Assembly: GCF_005217525.1 (NCBI RefSeq)
Contig: NZ_PNXQ01000014.1
Location: forward strand, 1-51,475
DNA length: 51,475 nt
Source: Paenibacillus terrae
GTDB taxonomy: Bacteria; Bacillota; Bacilli; Paenibacillales; Paenibacillaceae
Direction of reading: 5' to 3'
In this document: positions 33,539 to 42,573 of the stretch, in pieces
Layout: every line of letters starts with the position of its first letter
How positions within the stretch are numbered: the stretch's first letter is position 1
The notes under the pieces: model-generated
Told to the model about the DNA's origin: nothing
What the model saw: the letters and a program-made list of their open reading frames with translations, nothing else
Databases searched by the model: none
Position numbers and translations under genes: made by a program

Positions 33539-34834
33539 ATGGCGAAATTTGAAAAGTTTGAGCTCCCAACTGAAGGCGAAAAAATTACGATTGATAACGG
33601 TCAACTACAGGTTCCGAATCATCCGGTTATTCCGTTTATCGAAGGCGACGGCACAGGCCGCGACATCTGGAAAGCATCCAAGCGCGTACTAGACGCAGCT
33701 GTAGATAAAGCATATAACGGCACTAAGAAGATTGCCTGGTATGAGGTATTTGCTGGTGAAAAAGCTTTCAATACATACGGCGAGTGGTTGCCTAACGATA
33801 CTTTGGAAGCCATCCGCGAGTATATTGTAGCCATCAAGGGTCCGCTCACGACACCCATTGGCGGAGGCATTCGCTCTTTGAACGTGGCATTGCGTCAAGA
33901 GCTGGATCTGTACGTATGTCTGCGTCCTGTTCGTTACTTTAACGGTGTTCCGTCTCCGGTGAAGCGTCCTGAATTGGTAGACATGGTTATTTTCCGTGAG
34001 AATACCGAGGATATTTATGCTGGTATCGAGTATGCGGAAGGCTCCGAGGACGTGAAAAAAGTCATTCAGTTCCTCCAACAAGAGCTGGGTGTGAACAAAA
34101 TCCGTTTCCCAGAAACGTCGGGTATCGGGATCAAGCCGGTTTCCTTGGAAGGATCGAAGCGTCTGGTGCGTGCGGCCATTCAGTATGCTGTTGACCACGG
34201 ACGCAAGAGCGTAACGCTTGTACACAAAGGCAACATTATGAAATTTACCGAAGGTGCCTTCAAAAACTGGGGTTATGAAGTAGCTGAGGAAGAATTTGCA
34301 GATAAAGTATTCACTTGGGCTCAATACGATGCTATCAAGGAAAAAGACGGTGAAAATGCGGCAAATGCGGCTCAAAAAGCGGCTGAAGATGCAGGGAAAA
34401 TCATTATCAAGGATGCGATCGCTGACATTGCACTTCAACAAGTGCTGACTCGTCCTTCCGAATTTGATGTTATTGCTACGCTGAACCTGAACGGAGACTA
34501 CCTGTCCGATGCCCTGGCTGCTCAAGTTGGTGGAATTGGTATCGCACCAGGTGCGAACATTAACTATGTAACTGGGCATGCTATCTTTGAAGCTACACAC
34601 GGCACAGCGCCAAAATATGCTGACAAAGATGTTGTAAACCCTGGTTCCGTTATTTTGTCAGGCGTGATGCTGCTTGAGCATTTGGGCTGGCACGAAGCGG
34701 CAAATCTGATTTACAAAGGACTGGAAACGTCCATTAATAAGAAAATCGTAACTTATGACTTTGCCCGTCTGATGGAAGGCGCTACACAAGTGAAATGCTC
34801 CGAGTTCGCAGATACCATTATTAGTAACCTGTAG
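33539..34834 (+). CDS. icd: NADP-dependent isocitrate dehydrogenase
   Basis: A 431-residue enzyme from ATG 33539, preceded by GAGGAGGAAAAGG; the frame is open 24 codons upstream without a good site. It contains [14 protein letters not shown], the substrate-serine motif [36 protein letters not shown] and the NADP-binding [13 protein letters not shown] region. Oxidatively decarboxylates isocitrate to 2-oxoglutarate. It lies 150 bases after citZ and 15 bases before mdh in one operon. Confidence 0.97.
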   Translation: MAKFEKFELPTEGEKITIDNGQLQVPNHPVIPFIEGDGTGRDIWKASKRVLDAAVDKAYNGTKKIAWYEVFAGEKAFNTYGEWLPNDTLEAIREYIVAIKGPLTTPIGGGIRSLNVALRQELDLYVCLRPVRYFNGVPSPVKRPELVDMVIFRENTEDIYAGIEYAEGSEDVKKVIQFLQQELGVNKIRFPETSGIGIKPVSLEGSKRLVRAAIQYAVDHGRKSVTLVHKGNIMKFTEGAFKNWGYEVAEEEFADKVFTWAQYDAIKEKDGENAANAAQKAAEDAGKIIIKDAIADIALQQVLTRPSEFDVIATLNLNGDYLSDALAAQVGGIGIAPGANINYVTGHAIFEATHGTAPKYADKDVVNPGSVILSGVMLLEHLGWHEAANLIYKGLETSINKKIVTYDFARLMEGATQVKCSEFADTIISNL

Positions 34835-34849
34835 AGAGGGGAATGCCAC

Positions 34850-35791
34850 GTGACCATTCAACGTAAAAAAATATCCATTGTTGGCGCCGGTTTTACCGGT
34901 GCCACTACCGCATTGCTTCTGGCCCAAAAGGAGCTGGGTGATATCGTTCTGATCGATATTCCACAACTTGAAAATCCAACCAAAGGCAAAGCGCTTGATA
35001 TTTTGGAGGCCAGTCCGGTCCAAGGATTTGACAGCCAGGTCACAGGCACTTCCAATTATGAGGATGCAGCCAACTCGGATATTGTCATTATTACAGCGGG
35101 GATTGCGCGCAAGCCAGGCATGAGCCGTGACGATTTGGTAAATACGAACGCAGCCATTGTAAAATCCGTATGTGAAAACGTGAAGAAGTATGCGCCAGAT
35201 TCTATCGTCATTATTCTGAGTAATCCGGTCGATGCGATGACCTATACCGCATATCAGACGCTCGGTTTCCCGAAAAATCGGGTCATCGGCCAATCTGGTG
35301 TGCTGGATACGGCGCGATATTGTACCTTTATTGCACAGGAATTGAACGTATCCGTCGAAGACGTGCGTGGCTTCGTAATGGGTGGTCACGGTGATGATAT
35401 GGTGCCGCTTGTACGCTATTCCAGCGTTGGTGGTATCCCCATCGAAACACTGATTTCGAAGGAACGTATCGAAGCGATCGTACAGCGAACGCGTGTAGGT
35501 GGCGGGGAGATTGTTAACCTGTTGGGCAATGGTAGCGCATACTATGCTCCGGCGGCATCGCTTACACAAATGACAGAAGCGATTGTGAAGGACAAAAAGC
35601 GTATCATTCCGGTTATTGCCTATCTGGAAGGGGAGTACGGATATCAGGACTTGTTCCTCGGCGTACCGACACTTCTCGGTGGCAATGGCATTGAAAAAGT
35701 ATTCGAGCTGGAACTGACAGCGGAAGAAAAGGCAGCGCTTGATCAATCCGCCGAATCGGTTCGTAATGTAATTAAAGTAGTGACCGTATAG
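34850..35791 (+). CDS. mdh: Malate dehydrogenase (LDH-like)
   Basis: A 313-residue enzyme starting with GTG 34850, GAGGGG nine bases upstream. The NAD-binding loop is [17 protein letters not shown]; the fold continues with [15 protein letters not shown] (mobile loop with the Arg-Lys-Pro-Gly-Met-Ser-Arg-Asp malate signature), VLSNPVD-like [12 protein letters not shown] and the catalytic histidine in [10 protein letters not shown]. Arg-rather-than-Gln in the loop marks malate over lactate. Last gene of citZ-icd-mdh. Confidence 0.97.
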   Translation: MTIQRKKISIVGAGFTGATTALLLAQKELGDIVLIDIPQLENPTKGKALDILEASPVQGFDSQVTGTSNYEDAANSDIVIITAGIARKPGMSRDDLVNTNAAIVKSVCENVKKYAPDSIVIILSNPVDAMTYTAYQTLGFPKNRVIGQSGVLDTARYCTFIAQELNVSVEDVRGFVMGGHGDDMVPLVRYSSVGGIPIETLISKERIEAIVQRTRVGGGEIVNLLGNGSAYYAPAASLTQMTEAIVKDKKRIIPVIAYLEGEYGYQDLFLGVPTLLGGNGIEKVFELELTAEEKAALDQSAESVRNVIKVVTV

Positions 35792-35830
35792 GTTCGGTTA
35801 TCTACTACAACGGCATATTTTTACTAGCGG

Positions 35831-35871
35831 AGGTGTCCGTCAGTCATAGTCATGGCTGACGGACACCTTTT
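35831..35871 (+). terminator. Intrinsic terminator of citZ-icd-mdh
   Basis: A perfect 13-bp stem AGGTGTCCGTCAG (35831-35843) with CTGACGGACACCT (35856-35868), extended by three more pairs, then TTTTT. Confidence 0.95.
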
Positions 35872-35898
35872 TAAATAGAATTTAATTAATTTCCCCGG

Positions 35899-35904
35899 TA
35901 TAAT
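35899..35904 (+). promoter_or_regulatory. Isolated -10 (TATAAT) before the small membrane protein gene
   Basis: GGTATAATAGAC is a perfect -10 hexamer with no good -35 at 17 bases; it lies about 140 bases before the ATG at 36043. Nothing else is evident in 35872-36042. Confidence 0.35.
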
Positions 35905-36042
35905 AGACTTTGTATGCGTTGAGAGTGTACATAGAAAAGCATGTCCCAAAACACTGAAATGATGACAGTCTGATCTTTGGAATATGACCGTTCTATGGAA
36001 AAATGAATTTGCAGGTAATCAAAGAAATGGAGGTTGTAAGCT

Positions 36043-36459
36043 ATGTTTTTTATTCACATGATCGGATCGCTGGCGCTGGGCTTTTATATTCTGCTCCCCT
36101 TCGTAGTTGGCAAAATCGATAAGCTGGCTCCCACTGTGCAGGAAGGAACGATATCGGCTGTTCAGCTATTGAACCGTTTGGCTCAATTTGCAATGATCAT
36201 TTTGCTCGTTAGCGGCATCTATATGATTTTTGCCTGGGGCCCATATTCCGTAGCATGGATCGTCGTAGTCTTGCTGCTGTTTCTGGCTATTTCCGGCATC
36301 GCAGGTGCTATGGGCAAGCCGTTACGGTTGTCGCTGGAAGCGATTCGTAACCAGCAGCCCATTACGCAATACGCTGGAAAAATGCGCATGTTCAGTACAC
36401 TGCTGGCTGTATTTCTGATCCTAATCACGTTTTTAATGGTATACAGCCATATTATTTAA
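36043..36459 (+). CDS. Unrecognised four-helix membrane protein
   Basis: A 138-residue, very hydrophobic protein with four predicted membrane helices (about residues 3-22, 45-66, 70-90 and 115-135). TGGAGG lies ten bases before the ATG. Between helices 1 and 2 is a short polar loop (GKIDKLAPTVQEGT) and between 3 and 4 a basic one (GKPLRLSLEAIRNQQPITQY), so the basic loop is probably cytoplasmic. I do not recognise the family with certainty; it recalls small DUF-type membrane proteins with a conserved histidine in helix 1 (HMIGS). It has its own terminator and so is monocistronic. Confidence 0.7.
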   Translation: MFFIHMIGSLALGFYILLPFVVGKIDKLAPTVQEGTISAVQLLNRLAQFAMIILLVSGIYMIFAWGPYSVAWIVVVLLLFLAISGIAGAMGKPLRLSLEAIRNQQPITQYAGKMRMFSTLLAVFLILITFLMVYSHII

Positions 36460-36502
36460 TGGAGCATTGAATCGAATGGTATAACATGCTGAATGGAAGA
36501 AA

Positions 36503-36539
36503 GACGGTTTGTGCTGAATAAGCACAAGCCGTCCTTTTG
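36503..36539 (+). terminator. Intrinsic terminator after the membrane protein gene
   Basis: GACGGTTTGTGCT (36503-36515) pairs with AGCACAAGCCGTC (36521-36533), one wobble, followed by CTTTTG. Confidence 0.88.
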
Positions 36540-36662
36540 TGTGTCCAGCGAACTTCATGATCTTTTCTCGTTTAACGTACATGCCAGCGTGGTAAATCAG
36601 GAGTAGAGTGGGTGCAAATGTTGCATCCTATAAAATATCTAATCTTGAAAGGAGCATGCACG

Positions 36663-37532
36663 ATGGCCAAAAACAATCAGACCCAACAAACCTTGCCCCC
36701 GCAGCATCAAGAACAGCAACCGGGGGTTGAATCCAAAATGTCGCCTGCACCTCAGTTTGAGAAGGCTAACTATAAGGCGGCTGGCAAGCTAACAGGCAAA
36801 GTCGCACTTATTAGCGGTGGAGACAGCGGAATCGGACGCGCTGTAGCCGTTACGTACGCCAAGGAAGGTGCTGACGTAGCTATCGTCTATCTAAATGAGC
36901 ATAAGGATGCTGAGGAGACGAAACGTCAGGTAGAGCAGGAGGGGCGCAAGTGCGTGCTGATTCCCGGCGATATCGGAGATGACCAATTTGCCAAAAAAGC
37001 AGTTCAGCAGACGGTTAACGAGCTGGGCAAGCTGGACATTGTCGTGAACAATGCCGCAGAGCAGCATCCGCAGCAAAAGCTGGAGGATATCACGAAAGAG
37101 CAGTTGGAGCGTACATTCCGCACGAACATTTTCGGCATGTTCTTCCTGACGCAAGCGGCATTGCCGCATTTGAAGAAAGGCAGTGCTATCGTTAATACTA
37201 CGTCGATTACGGCCTATGCCGGGAACAAGACACTCATTGATTATTCATCCACCAAAGGGGCGATTACTTCATTCACCCGTTCCCTTTCGCTGAATTTGGT
37301 CGATCAGGGCATTCGGGTTAACGCTGTCGCACCGGGCCCGGTCTGGACACCGCTGATCCCTTCCACCTTTGATGCCAAGACCGTCAGTGAGTTCGGAGGC
37401 GCACAGCCGATGAAACGTCCCGGTCAGCCGGAAGAATTGGCACCAGCCTATGTGTATCTCGCCTCAGATGATTCATCTTATGTCAGCGGGCAGGTCATTC
37501 ATATCAACGGCGGCGAAGTCGTAAACGGATAA
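36663..37532 (+). CDS. SDR oxidoreductase, YdaD/YghA general-stress type
   Basis: A 289-residue short-chain dehydrogenase. ATG 36663 has GAAAGGAGC before it; the open frame upstream is not supported. It begins with a glutamine- and proline-rich arm of about 45 residues (QTQQTLPPQHQEQQ), typical of the YdaD/YhxC/YghA group, followed by the Rossmann motif ISGGDSGIGRAV, VNNAA, catalytic Ser in TTSITAYAG and the YSSTKGA Tyr-x-x-x-Lys pair. Substrate unknown; homologs are general-stress proteins. GTTTAA (36570) with a TGGTAA about 14 bases later weakly resembles a sigma-B promoter, but Paenibacillus may lack sigma-B. Confidence 0.9.
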   Translation: MAKNNQTQQTLPPQHQEQQPGVESKMSPAPQFEKANYKAAGKLTGKVALISGGDSGIGRAVAVTYAKEGADVAIVYLNEHKDAEETKRQVEQEGRKCVLIPGDIGDDQFAKKAVQQTVNELGKLDIVVNNAAEQHPQQKLEDITKEQLERTFRTNIFGMFFLTQAALPHLKKGSAIVNTTSITAYAGNKTLIDYSSTKGAITSFTRSLSLNLVDQGIRVNAVAPGPVWTPLIPSTFDAKTVSEFGGAQPMKRPGQPEELAPAYVYLASDDSSYVSGQVIHINGGEVVNG

Positions 37533-37543
37533 GAGAGAGGTTG

Positions 37544-37569
37544 GGTCAGGGCGTGCCCTGACCTTTTTC
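37544..37569 (+). terminator. Intrinsic terminator after the SDR gene
   Basis: GGTCAGGGC (37544-37552), GT loop, GCCCTGACC (37555-37563), then TTTTT. A perfect 9-bp GC-rich stem. Confidence 0.92.
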
Positions 37570-37698
37570 CTTTTTAACAGTGGAACAAAAAGCAGGTAGC
37601 CTGTAGAATGGGACTTAACTTCAGGATTTTTGCAACTCTTCACTTACATAGCTTTTATGATCAAAAAATTTCTACTCAACTAAAGGATGGGCATATTT

Positions 37699-39501
37699 AT
37701 GAAGTCGTTTCGTTTCAGGCTTACCTTGATGATGCTGATTATGATTGGCGTTTCTGTCCTTGCGGCCGGCATCACCATGGGACAAATTTTTAAAAACTCA
37801 AACATGAAGGTGCTTGAGGAAAATATGGGACGTGAGATCGACCTGCTTCGCGCTACATTTCCTTTTGTCAACGCAGACGCTCTTTCCAGTAGTGATTATG
37901 TCTCTTACTATTCGGAAAAAGCAAAGGAAATTGCTAAACTGACCGATTCACGGGTGACCTTCATTCGCAAGGATGGAACGGTGGTGGGCGATTCGCTAAG
38001 CGATCCGCGCAAGATGGAGAACCATGTATCACGTGAAGAAATCCGGGAAGCCGCGTCGGAAGGAATTGGACGAACGATACGGTACAGCGAAACCTTGCAG
38101 CGAAATATGCTGTACGTGGCAGAGCCTGTCGTATCCGACAAGGGCTTCGACGGATATATCCGTTTGTCCATGAACCTGAAGGCAGTGGAGGAAGGTGTGC
38201 AGCGTGGCTGGACGGCGATTGGCATTGGTCTGGTTTTGCTGTTTCTTGCCGCTGGTTTGGTCAGTTACCGCATCGCGCGGGGCCTAACCTCACCTATTGA
38301 GCATATTACAGGCGTAGCCAACCGCATTTCAAGCTTGGATTATGACGCAAGAGTTGGTGTACAGCGCCGGGATGAGGTAGGGCAACTGGGTGAAGCCATT
38401 AACCGTATGGCGGACAGCCTGCAAAACCAAATGAAAACGATACGTGATAATGAGGATTTGCTTCAGAGCGTCATGAGCAATATGACCGGAGGGATTCTCA
38501 TGATTGATGCCGGGGAGCGCATTGCGCTTATTAACCGTGAGTCTGAGCGAATGCTCGGAGTCACTAGCAAACGGGTGACGGACAAGCCATATCACGAGCT
38601 GAAAAAGCACTACGAGCTGACAAAGCTGATCGAGGGCAGTATACAAAGCCGCGAAAGACTGCACGGTGAGGTTCATCTGTATAATCCCGAGGAACGGCTG
38701 ATTCTGCTTGATGGTGTGCCAATGTATGAGGATGAAGGTGGATACCGGGGCATGCTGTTCCTCTTGCAGGATATTACAGCTATTCGGCGGCTGGAAAATA
38801 TGCGGAGCGAATTTGTAGCAAACGTTTCTCATGAGCTAAAAACGCCGATTGCCGCAGTCAAGGGCTTTGCTGAAACGTTGCTCGGCGGCGGGGTTAAGGA
38901 TGAAGAAACATCCCGTTCCTTTTTGCAAATTATTTATGATGAAAGCGAACGGCTGAATCGGCTGATCGGCGACATTCTGGAGCTGTCCAAAATTGAATCC
39001 AAGCGTTCTCCGCTGGATTGTTCTCCGGTTCATGTGTCCTCGTTTATAGAATCATTGCTGGGAAAATTAAATAATGTAGCTGCCAAAAAAAGAATTACAC
39101 TGCATATGGATGTCCCGGATGAACTGTTTATGGAGGCGGATGAAGATAAGCTCCAGCAGATTTTTCTGAACCTGCTGTCTAATGGCATTAACTACACACT
39201 CGACGGCGGCAAGGTGAAAATCAAGGTTGTGACAGTACAACGGGAGAATGGCACGGAGAAGGTCGTATTTACGGTTAGTGATACGGGCATAGGGATTCCG
39301 AAGAAGGACCTGCCGCGCATCTTTGAGCGCTTTTACCGGGTGGATAAAGGGCGTTCGCGCAACTCGGGTGGAACTGGTCTGGGATTGTCCATCGTCAAGC
39401 ATTTGGTGGACCTGCATCATGGGGTGCTTTCCGTAGAAAGTGAGCTTGGCCTGGGCACGACATTTACGATTGAATTGCCGTTGCTGCAACAGGAAGAATG
39501 A
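37699..39501 (+). CDS. phoR: Phosphate-sensing histidine kinase PhoR
   Basis: A 600-residue sensor kinase from ATG 37699 (AAAGGATGG upstream; ATG 37687 is too close to it). Membrane helix 1 at about 5-27, an extracytoplasmic sensor of about 135 residues, helix 2 at about 170-192, HAMP (SYRIARGLTSPIEHITGVA), a PAS domain (about 255-360), HisKA with phospho-accepting His near residue 378 (FVANVSHELKTPIAAVKG) and HATPase with N box (IFLNLLSNGINYT), DTGIGIP and GGTGLGLSI. Domain order and synteny (mdh upstream, polA downstream) match PhoR. Unusually, it precedes its regulator gene rather than following it. A weak promoter (TAGAAT at 37604) lies upstream. Confidence 0.88.
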   Translation: MKSFRFRLTLMMLIMIGVSVLAAGITMGQIFKNSNMKVLEENMGREIDLLRATFPFVNADALSSSDYVSYYSEKAKEIAKLTDSRVTFIRKDGTVVGDSLSDPRKMENHVSREEIREAASEGIGRTIRYSETLQRNMLYVAEPVVSDKGFDGYIRLSMNLKAVEEGVQRGWTAIGIGLVLLFLAAGLVSYRIARGLTSPIEHITGVANRISSLDYDARVGVQRRDEVGQLGEAINRMADSLQNQMKTIRDNEDLLQSVMSNMTGGILMIDAGERIALINRESERMLGVTSKRVTDKPYHELKKHYELTKLIEGSIQSRERLHGEVHLYNPEERLILLDGVPMYEDEGGYRGMLFLLQDITAIRRLENMRSEFVANVSHELKTPIAAVKGFAETLLGGGVKDEETSRSFLQIIYDESERLNRLIGDILELSKIESKRSPLDCSPVHVSSFIESLLGKLNNVAAKKRITLHMDVPDELFMEADEDKLQQIFLNLLSNGINYTLDGGKVKIKVVTVQRENGTEKVVFTVSDTGIGIPKKDLPRIFERFYRVDKGRSRNSGGTGLGLSIVKHLVDLHHGVLSVESELGLGTTFTIELPLLQQEE

Positions 39502-39513
39502 ACTAGATCGGTT

Positions 39514-39545
39514 TTTACATTCTGTTAACAATGCCGTGATAAAAT
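39514..39545 (+). promoter_or_regulatory. PhoP box and promoter before phoP
   Basis: TTTACA (39514-39519) and TTAACA (39525-39530) are 11 bases apart, then nine bases to TAAAAT (39540-39545). This fits the B. subtilis PhoP direct repeat TT(A/T/C)ACA with about 5-base spacers and suggests that the regulator gene has its own autoregulated promoter. Confidence 0.75.
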
Positions 39546-39629
39546 ATACGGGTGTTGCATGAGTATGGAAAAGATTTTGGAATTTTGACCAATGCGCCTT
39601 TAAAAGGTAAACAGGAGATGAATTTATTT

Positions 39630-40361
39630 ATGGGACAACGCTTGCTGGTTATTGAGGATGAACCAACGCTTGCCAGATTGCTATCCTACAATTTGATACA
39701 AGAGGGTTTTGAAGTAGATACGGAGGATCACGGCAGTGCAGGGTTTGAAAAAGCCTCCAGAGAGTCCTACGATTTGATCCTGCTGGATTTGATGCTGCCC
39801 GGTATGAACGGGCTGGATATCCTGAGCAGACTTCGCCATCAGGGCCTGACAACTCCGATCATTATTTTAACAGCCAAAAACGGCGAAGCCGAAGTTGTCC
39901 AAGGATTGAAATCTGGAGCGGACGATTACATCACGAAGCCTTTCGGTGTTTCCGAGCTGCTGGCCCGCGTAACTGCGGTGCTGCGTCGTACTTCCGGCGG
40001 GGATGAAGGTGTGCTATCCGATCAGAAAGACGGCTCCAAAATCCAATTAGGCGAGTTGGAGATTTATCCTGAAAAATATGAAGTGATTCTCGGAGGACAA
40101 TCCATCAGCTTAAGACCCAAGGAATTTGAGGTGCTCCTCTATTTGTCCCGTAAGCCGGGCGTGGTATTGACTCGCGACGATCTGATGAACGCGGTCTGGG
40201 GCTTTGACTACATTGGCGGTCAACGGACGGTAGATGTGCATGTTAGCTCATTGCGCAAGAAGCTGGAGCTGGACCCCGATTCGGTTCATATTGATTCGAT
40301 TCGCGGAGTCGGATACAAGCTGGTTGTTAATAAAAAAAGAAGCGCTTCTCATTTGCTATAA
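39630..40361 (+). CDS. phoP: Phosphate response regulator PhoP (OmpR family)
   Basis: A 243-residue response regulator starting at ATG 39630, where AGGAGATGA gives an extended match to the anti-Shine-Dalgarno; ATG 39618 (AAAAGG ten bases upstream) would add four residues. The receiver has VIEDEP, the phospho-acceptor LLDLMLPGMNG (Asp53), LTAKN and the TKPF lysine. The C-terminal winged helix shows SLRPKEFEVLLYL, GFDYIGGQRTVDVHVSSLR and IRGVGYKLV. It should activate the pst and other Pho genes. Its last codons form the left arm of the terminator. Confidence 0.9.
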   Translation: MGQRLLVIEDEPTLARLLSYNLIQEGFEVDTEDHGSAGFEKASRESYDLILLDLMLPGMNGLDILSRLRHQGLTTPIIILTAKNGEAEVVQGLKSGADDYITKPFGVSELLARVTAVLRRTSGGDEGVLSDQKDGSKIQLGELEIYPEKYEVILGGQSISLRPKEFEVLLYLSRKPGVVLTRDDLMNAVWGFDYIGGQRTVDVHVSSLRKKLELDPDSVHIDSIRGVGYKLVVNKKRSASHLL

Positions 40362-40376
40362 ATGAGGAGCGTTTTT
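40343..40376 (+). terminator. Intrinsic terminator after phoP, starting in its last codons
   Basis: CGCTTCTCATTT (40343-40354) pairs with AAATGAGGAGCG (40360-40371), one G-T pair, followed by TTTTT. The left arm lies inside the coding end and the stop codon (40359-40361) in the loop. Confidence 0.9.
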
Positions 40377-40424
40377 CTTTATTTCGATTTTTGTATGCGA
40401 CGATTTTTGTGTCCATTTCGTGAT

Positions 40425-40458
40425 TTTACATTTCGTTAACATAAACTAACGTTACAAT
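40425..40458 (+). promoter_or_regulatory. PhoP box and promoter before the CBS-chemoreceptor gene
   Basis: TTTACA (40425-40430) and TTAACA (40436-40441) at an 11-base step, a third imperfect copy (CTAACG at 40446), and TACAAT (40453-40458) as -10 eleven bases after the second copy. TATGAT at 40473 is an alternative -10. Confidence 0.7.
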
Positions 40459-40522
40459 CAACAAATGACCGATATGATGTTCCCGTCACTTCAAGTAGTC
40501 AAAAAAAGGGGACTTCAGAACG

Positions 40523-41647
40523 ATGATAACGGAACCAAAGACCCAGCCGAGTTCCACTGCCGTGATTGAACGTGAATCTAACAAGCCCATTACTACCTAC
40601 GTGCCTTGCCGGGAGGTTCCGATCATTGGTACGGATATGTCTTGTAAAGAGCTATTAGCCCTTATGAAAACGCAGGAAGACATTCCTTGTGTCATTGTCG
40701 TTGATAAAAATGGCCATCCGTTGGGCATTATTATGAGAGATGCGTATAACCGCCATTTTACGGGCAGGTTTGCTGCGGCTCTGTTTTATGACAAGCCTGC
40801 GGCCATATTTGCCGACCCTGATACATTAATTGTGGATCTGAAAAGCCCGGCATCGGTCATTGTAGAGCAGGCGATGCTGCGCGAAGATCAACAATTTTAC
40901 GACTGCCTGCTAATTAAGGAAGGTACGCGGTTGCTTGGCGTACTGACCATTCGTGATATTTTGTCCGTCGTTCAGCGGATGCAGAAAGAAGCGGATGATC
41001 ATCGGGGCAACGTGGTACGGCATAGTTATGATGGTGTCCATCGGATTCAGACAACTGTGCTGAATGCCGCTAAAGAGGCCGGTGACAGTGTGCGTCTAAC
41101 CCGTTCGATGAGTGAATTATCACGTCGTGGCAAAATGGAACTGGAAGATGTTCTGCTCTCCTATCGTGCGGTCACAGAGCAAATGAAGCGTCAGCATGAG
41201 CAGATTACAGCGTTAACTCAATTGCTGAATGACATTGCAGGCATGGCTTCCTCCATTCGCGGACTCGCGGATCAAAGTGGACTGCTGGCGATTAACGCGT
41301 CGATAGAAGCGGCACATGCTGGAGAACATGGGCGTGGATTCCAGATTGTTTCTCAGGAGGTGCGGAATATGTCACTTCAAACGAAAGCCTTTTCCGCACA
41401 GATTACAAGCCTGCTTACGGATATTGAACAAATGCTGCGTGATACTGCTGATCTGACGGATACGAGCATGCAGCAGATTAATACTGGCTCCCGGTATATA
41501 TCCGCTGGAACCCAAACGTTTACCCAACTGTTGCAGGCCGTTGTGGAAATTGAAACTAAAAACAATGAAATGTCCCGTTCCGCAGAGGAAGCGGCTTTGA
41601 ATGCAGCCGGGATTGCACAGGAGCTGGAGCTTATGCTGAATTCCTGA
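40523..41647 (+). CDS. Soluble CBS-pair / methyl-accepting chemotaxis-type signalling protein
   Basis: A 374-residue cytoplasmic protein with no membrane segment. Residues about 28-155 form a pair of CBS motifs (DIPCVIVVDKNGHPLGIIM and YDCLLIKEGTRLLGVLTI). From about 160 it is a helical chemoreceptor-type signalling domain whose hairpin tip reads LADQSGLLAINASIEAAHAG then EHGRGFQIVSQEVRNM, closely matching the MCP tip that binds CheA/CheW. There is no HAMP domain. AAAGGGG precedes the ATG. Preceded by a PhoP box and followed by pstB2-phoU, it probably links a ligand seen by the CBS pair (often adenine nucleotides) to chemotaxis or another kinase during phosphate stress; this is inference. Confidence 0.82.
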   Translation: MITEPKTQPSSTAVIERESNKPITTYVPCREVPIIGTDMSCKELLALMKTQEDIPCVIVVDKNGHPLGIIMRDAYNRHFTGRFAAALFYDKPAAIFADPDTLIVDLKSPASVIVEQAMLREDQQFYDCLLIKEGTRLLGVLTIRDILSVVQRMQKEADDHRGNVVRHSYDGVHRIQTTVLNAAKEAGDSVRLTRSMSELSRRGKMELEDVLLSYRAVTEQMKRQHEQITALTQLLNDIAGMASSIRGLADQSGLLAINASIEAAHAGEHGRGFQIVSQEVRNMSLQTKAFSAQITSLLTDIEQMLRDTADLTDTSMQQINTGSRYISAGTQTFTQLLQAVVEIETKNNEMSRSAEEAALNAAGIAQELELMLNS

Positions 41648-41651
41648 TCAT

Positions 41652-41705
41652 TTTACATACCGTTAACAAATCCACCACACTGAATTTACACACAGCTTAT
41701 ATAAT
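41652..41705 (+). promoter_or_regulatory. Four-repeat PhoP box and promoter of pstB2-phoU
   Basis: TTTACA (41652), TTAACA (41663), ACCACA (41674) and TTTACA (41685) start at exact 11-base intervals; nine bases after the last is TATAAT (41700-41705). This is the best PhoP box in the window and directly precedes pstB2. Confidence 0.85.
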
Positions 41706-41774
41706 CTTCATATTGTGCAAATCAGGTGCAATGCTTGAGGACCATAACTGCAACACGAAGGAGATCATAAATCA

Positions 41775-42533
41775 ATGAATGATTCCGTTATTCAGATTGA
41801 TAAGCTGAACTTGTATTATGAAAATTTTCAAGCGCTGAAACATATAAACCTGGATATTCCTGAAAAAACGGTAACAGCCTTCATCGGACCGTCCGGATGT
41901 GGTAAATCTACCTTGTTGCGTACATTGAATCGGATGAACGATATGATCCCAGGAACGCGTATTGAAGGAACGGTGAGTATCGCAGGTCAGGATATATATG
42001 GTGATACGATGGAAGTAGAAGCCCTGCGCAAGCAGGTGGGAATGGTTTTTCAACAGCCTAACCCGTTCCCCAAATCTATTTATGATAACGTGGCATACGG
42101 CCCTCGTCTTCACGGAATCCGGCAAAAGGACAAGCTGGACGAACTTGTGGAGCAAAGCTTGCGGCAGGCGGCACTCTGGGAAGAGGTTAAGGACTTCCTC
42201 AAGCGTTCAGCCCTGAGCTTGTCAGGCGGACAGCAGCAGCGTCTATGTATTGCCCGGGCGCTTGCTGTACAGCCGGATATTTTGCTCATGGATGAGGCAA
42301 CGTCAGCGCTCGATCCGATCTCTACGATGAAGATTGAAGAACTGGTTCAAGAGCTGCGCGACAGGTATACAATCGTCATGGTGACGCATAACATGCATCA
42401 AGCAGCTCGTGTGTCCGGTCGGACTGCGTTTTTTTTGAACGGTGTCGTAGTAGAGGCGGCGGATACAGAGACGATGTTTTCCACGCCGCAGGATTCCCGT
42501 ACGGAAGATTATATTTCCGGCCGATTTGGCTAA
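41775..42533 (+). CDS. pstB: Phosphate ABC transporter ATPase PstB (copy 2)
   Basis: A 252-residue ABC ATPase with Walker [11 protein letters not shown]-loop [13 protein letters not shown], signature LSGGQQQRL, Walker [14 protein letters not shown] and H-loop VTHNMHQA. The DEA in place of the usual DEP after Walker B differs from copy 1. AAGGAGATC precedes the ATG. It is followed by phoU and preceded by a PhoP box. No second PstSCA set is seen nearby, so it may serve the same importer or one elsewhere. Confidence 0.93.
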   Translation: MNDSVIQIDKLNLYYENFQALKHINLDIPEKTVTAFIGPSGCGKSTLLRTLNRMNDMIPGTRIEGTVSIAGQDIYGDTMEVEALRKQVGMVFQQPNPFPKSIYDNVAYGPRLHGIRQKDKLDELVEQSLRQAALWEEVKDFLKRSALSLSGGQQQRLCIARALAVQPDILLMDEATSALDPISTMKIEELVQELRDRYTIVMVTHNMHQAARVSGRTAFFLNGVVVEAADTETMFSTPQDSRTEDYISGRFG

Positions 42534-42573
42534 AGATGACCAGATTAGTAATGCCAGGAGGGGTGACTTCGAA

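Noticed and set aside
34658..35746. A 362-codon minus-strand open frame opposite mdh
   Set aside because: Antisense shadow of mdh and the icd end; no support.
36570..36596. Sigma-B-like GTTTAA with TGGTAA before the stress-type SDR
   Set aside because: The -10 matches only 4 of 6 bases and Paenibacillus may lack sigma-B, so I did not list it as a promoter.
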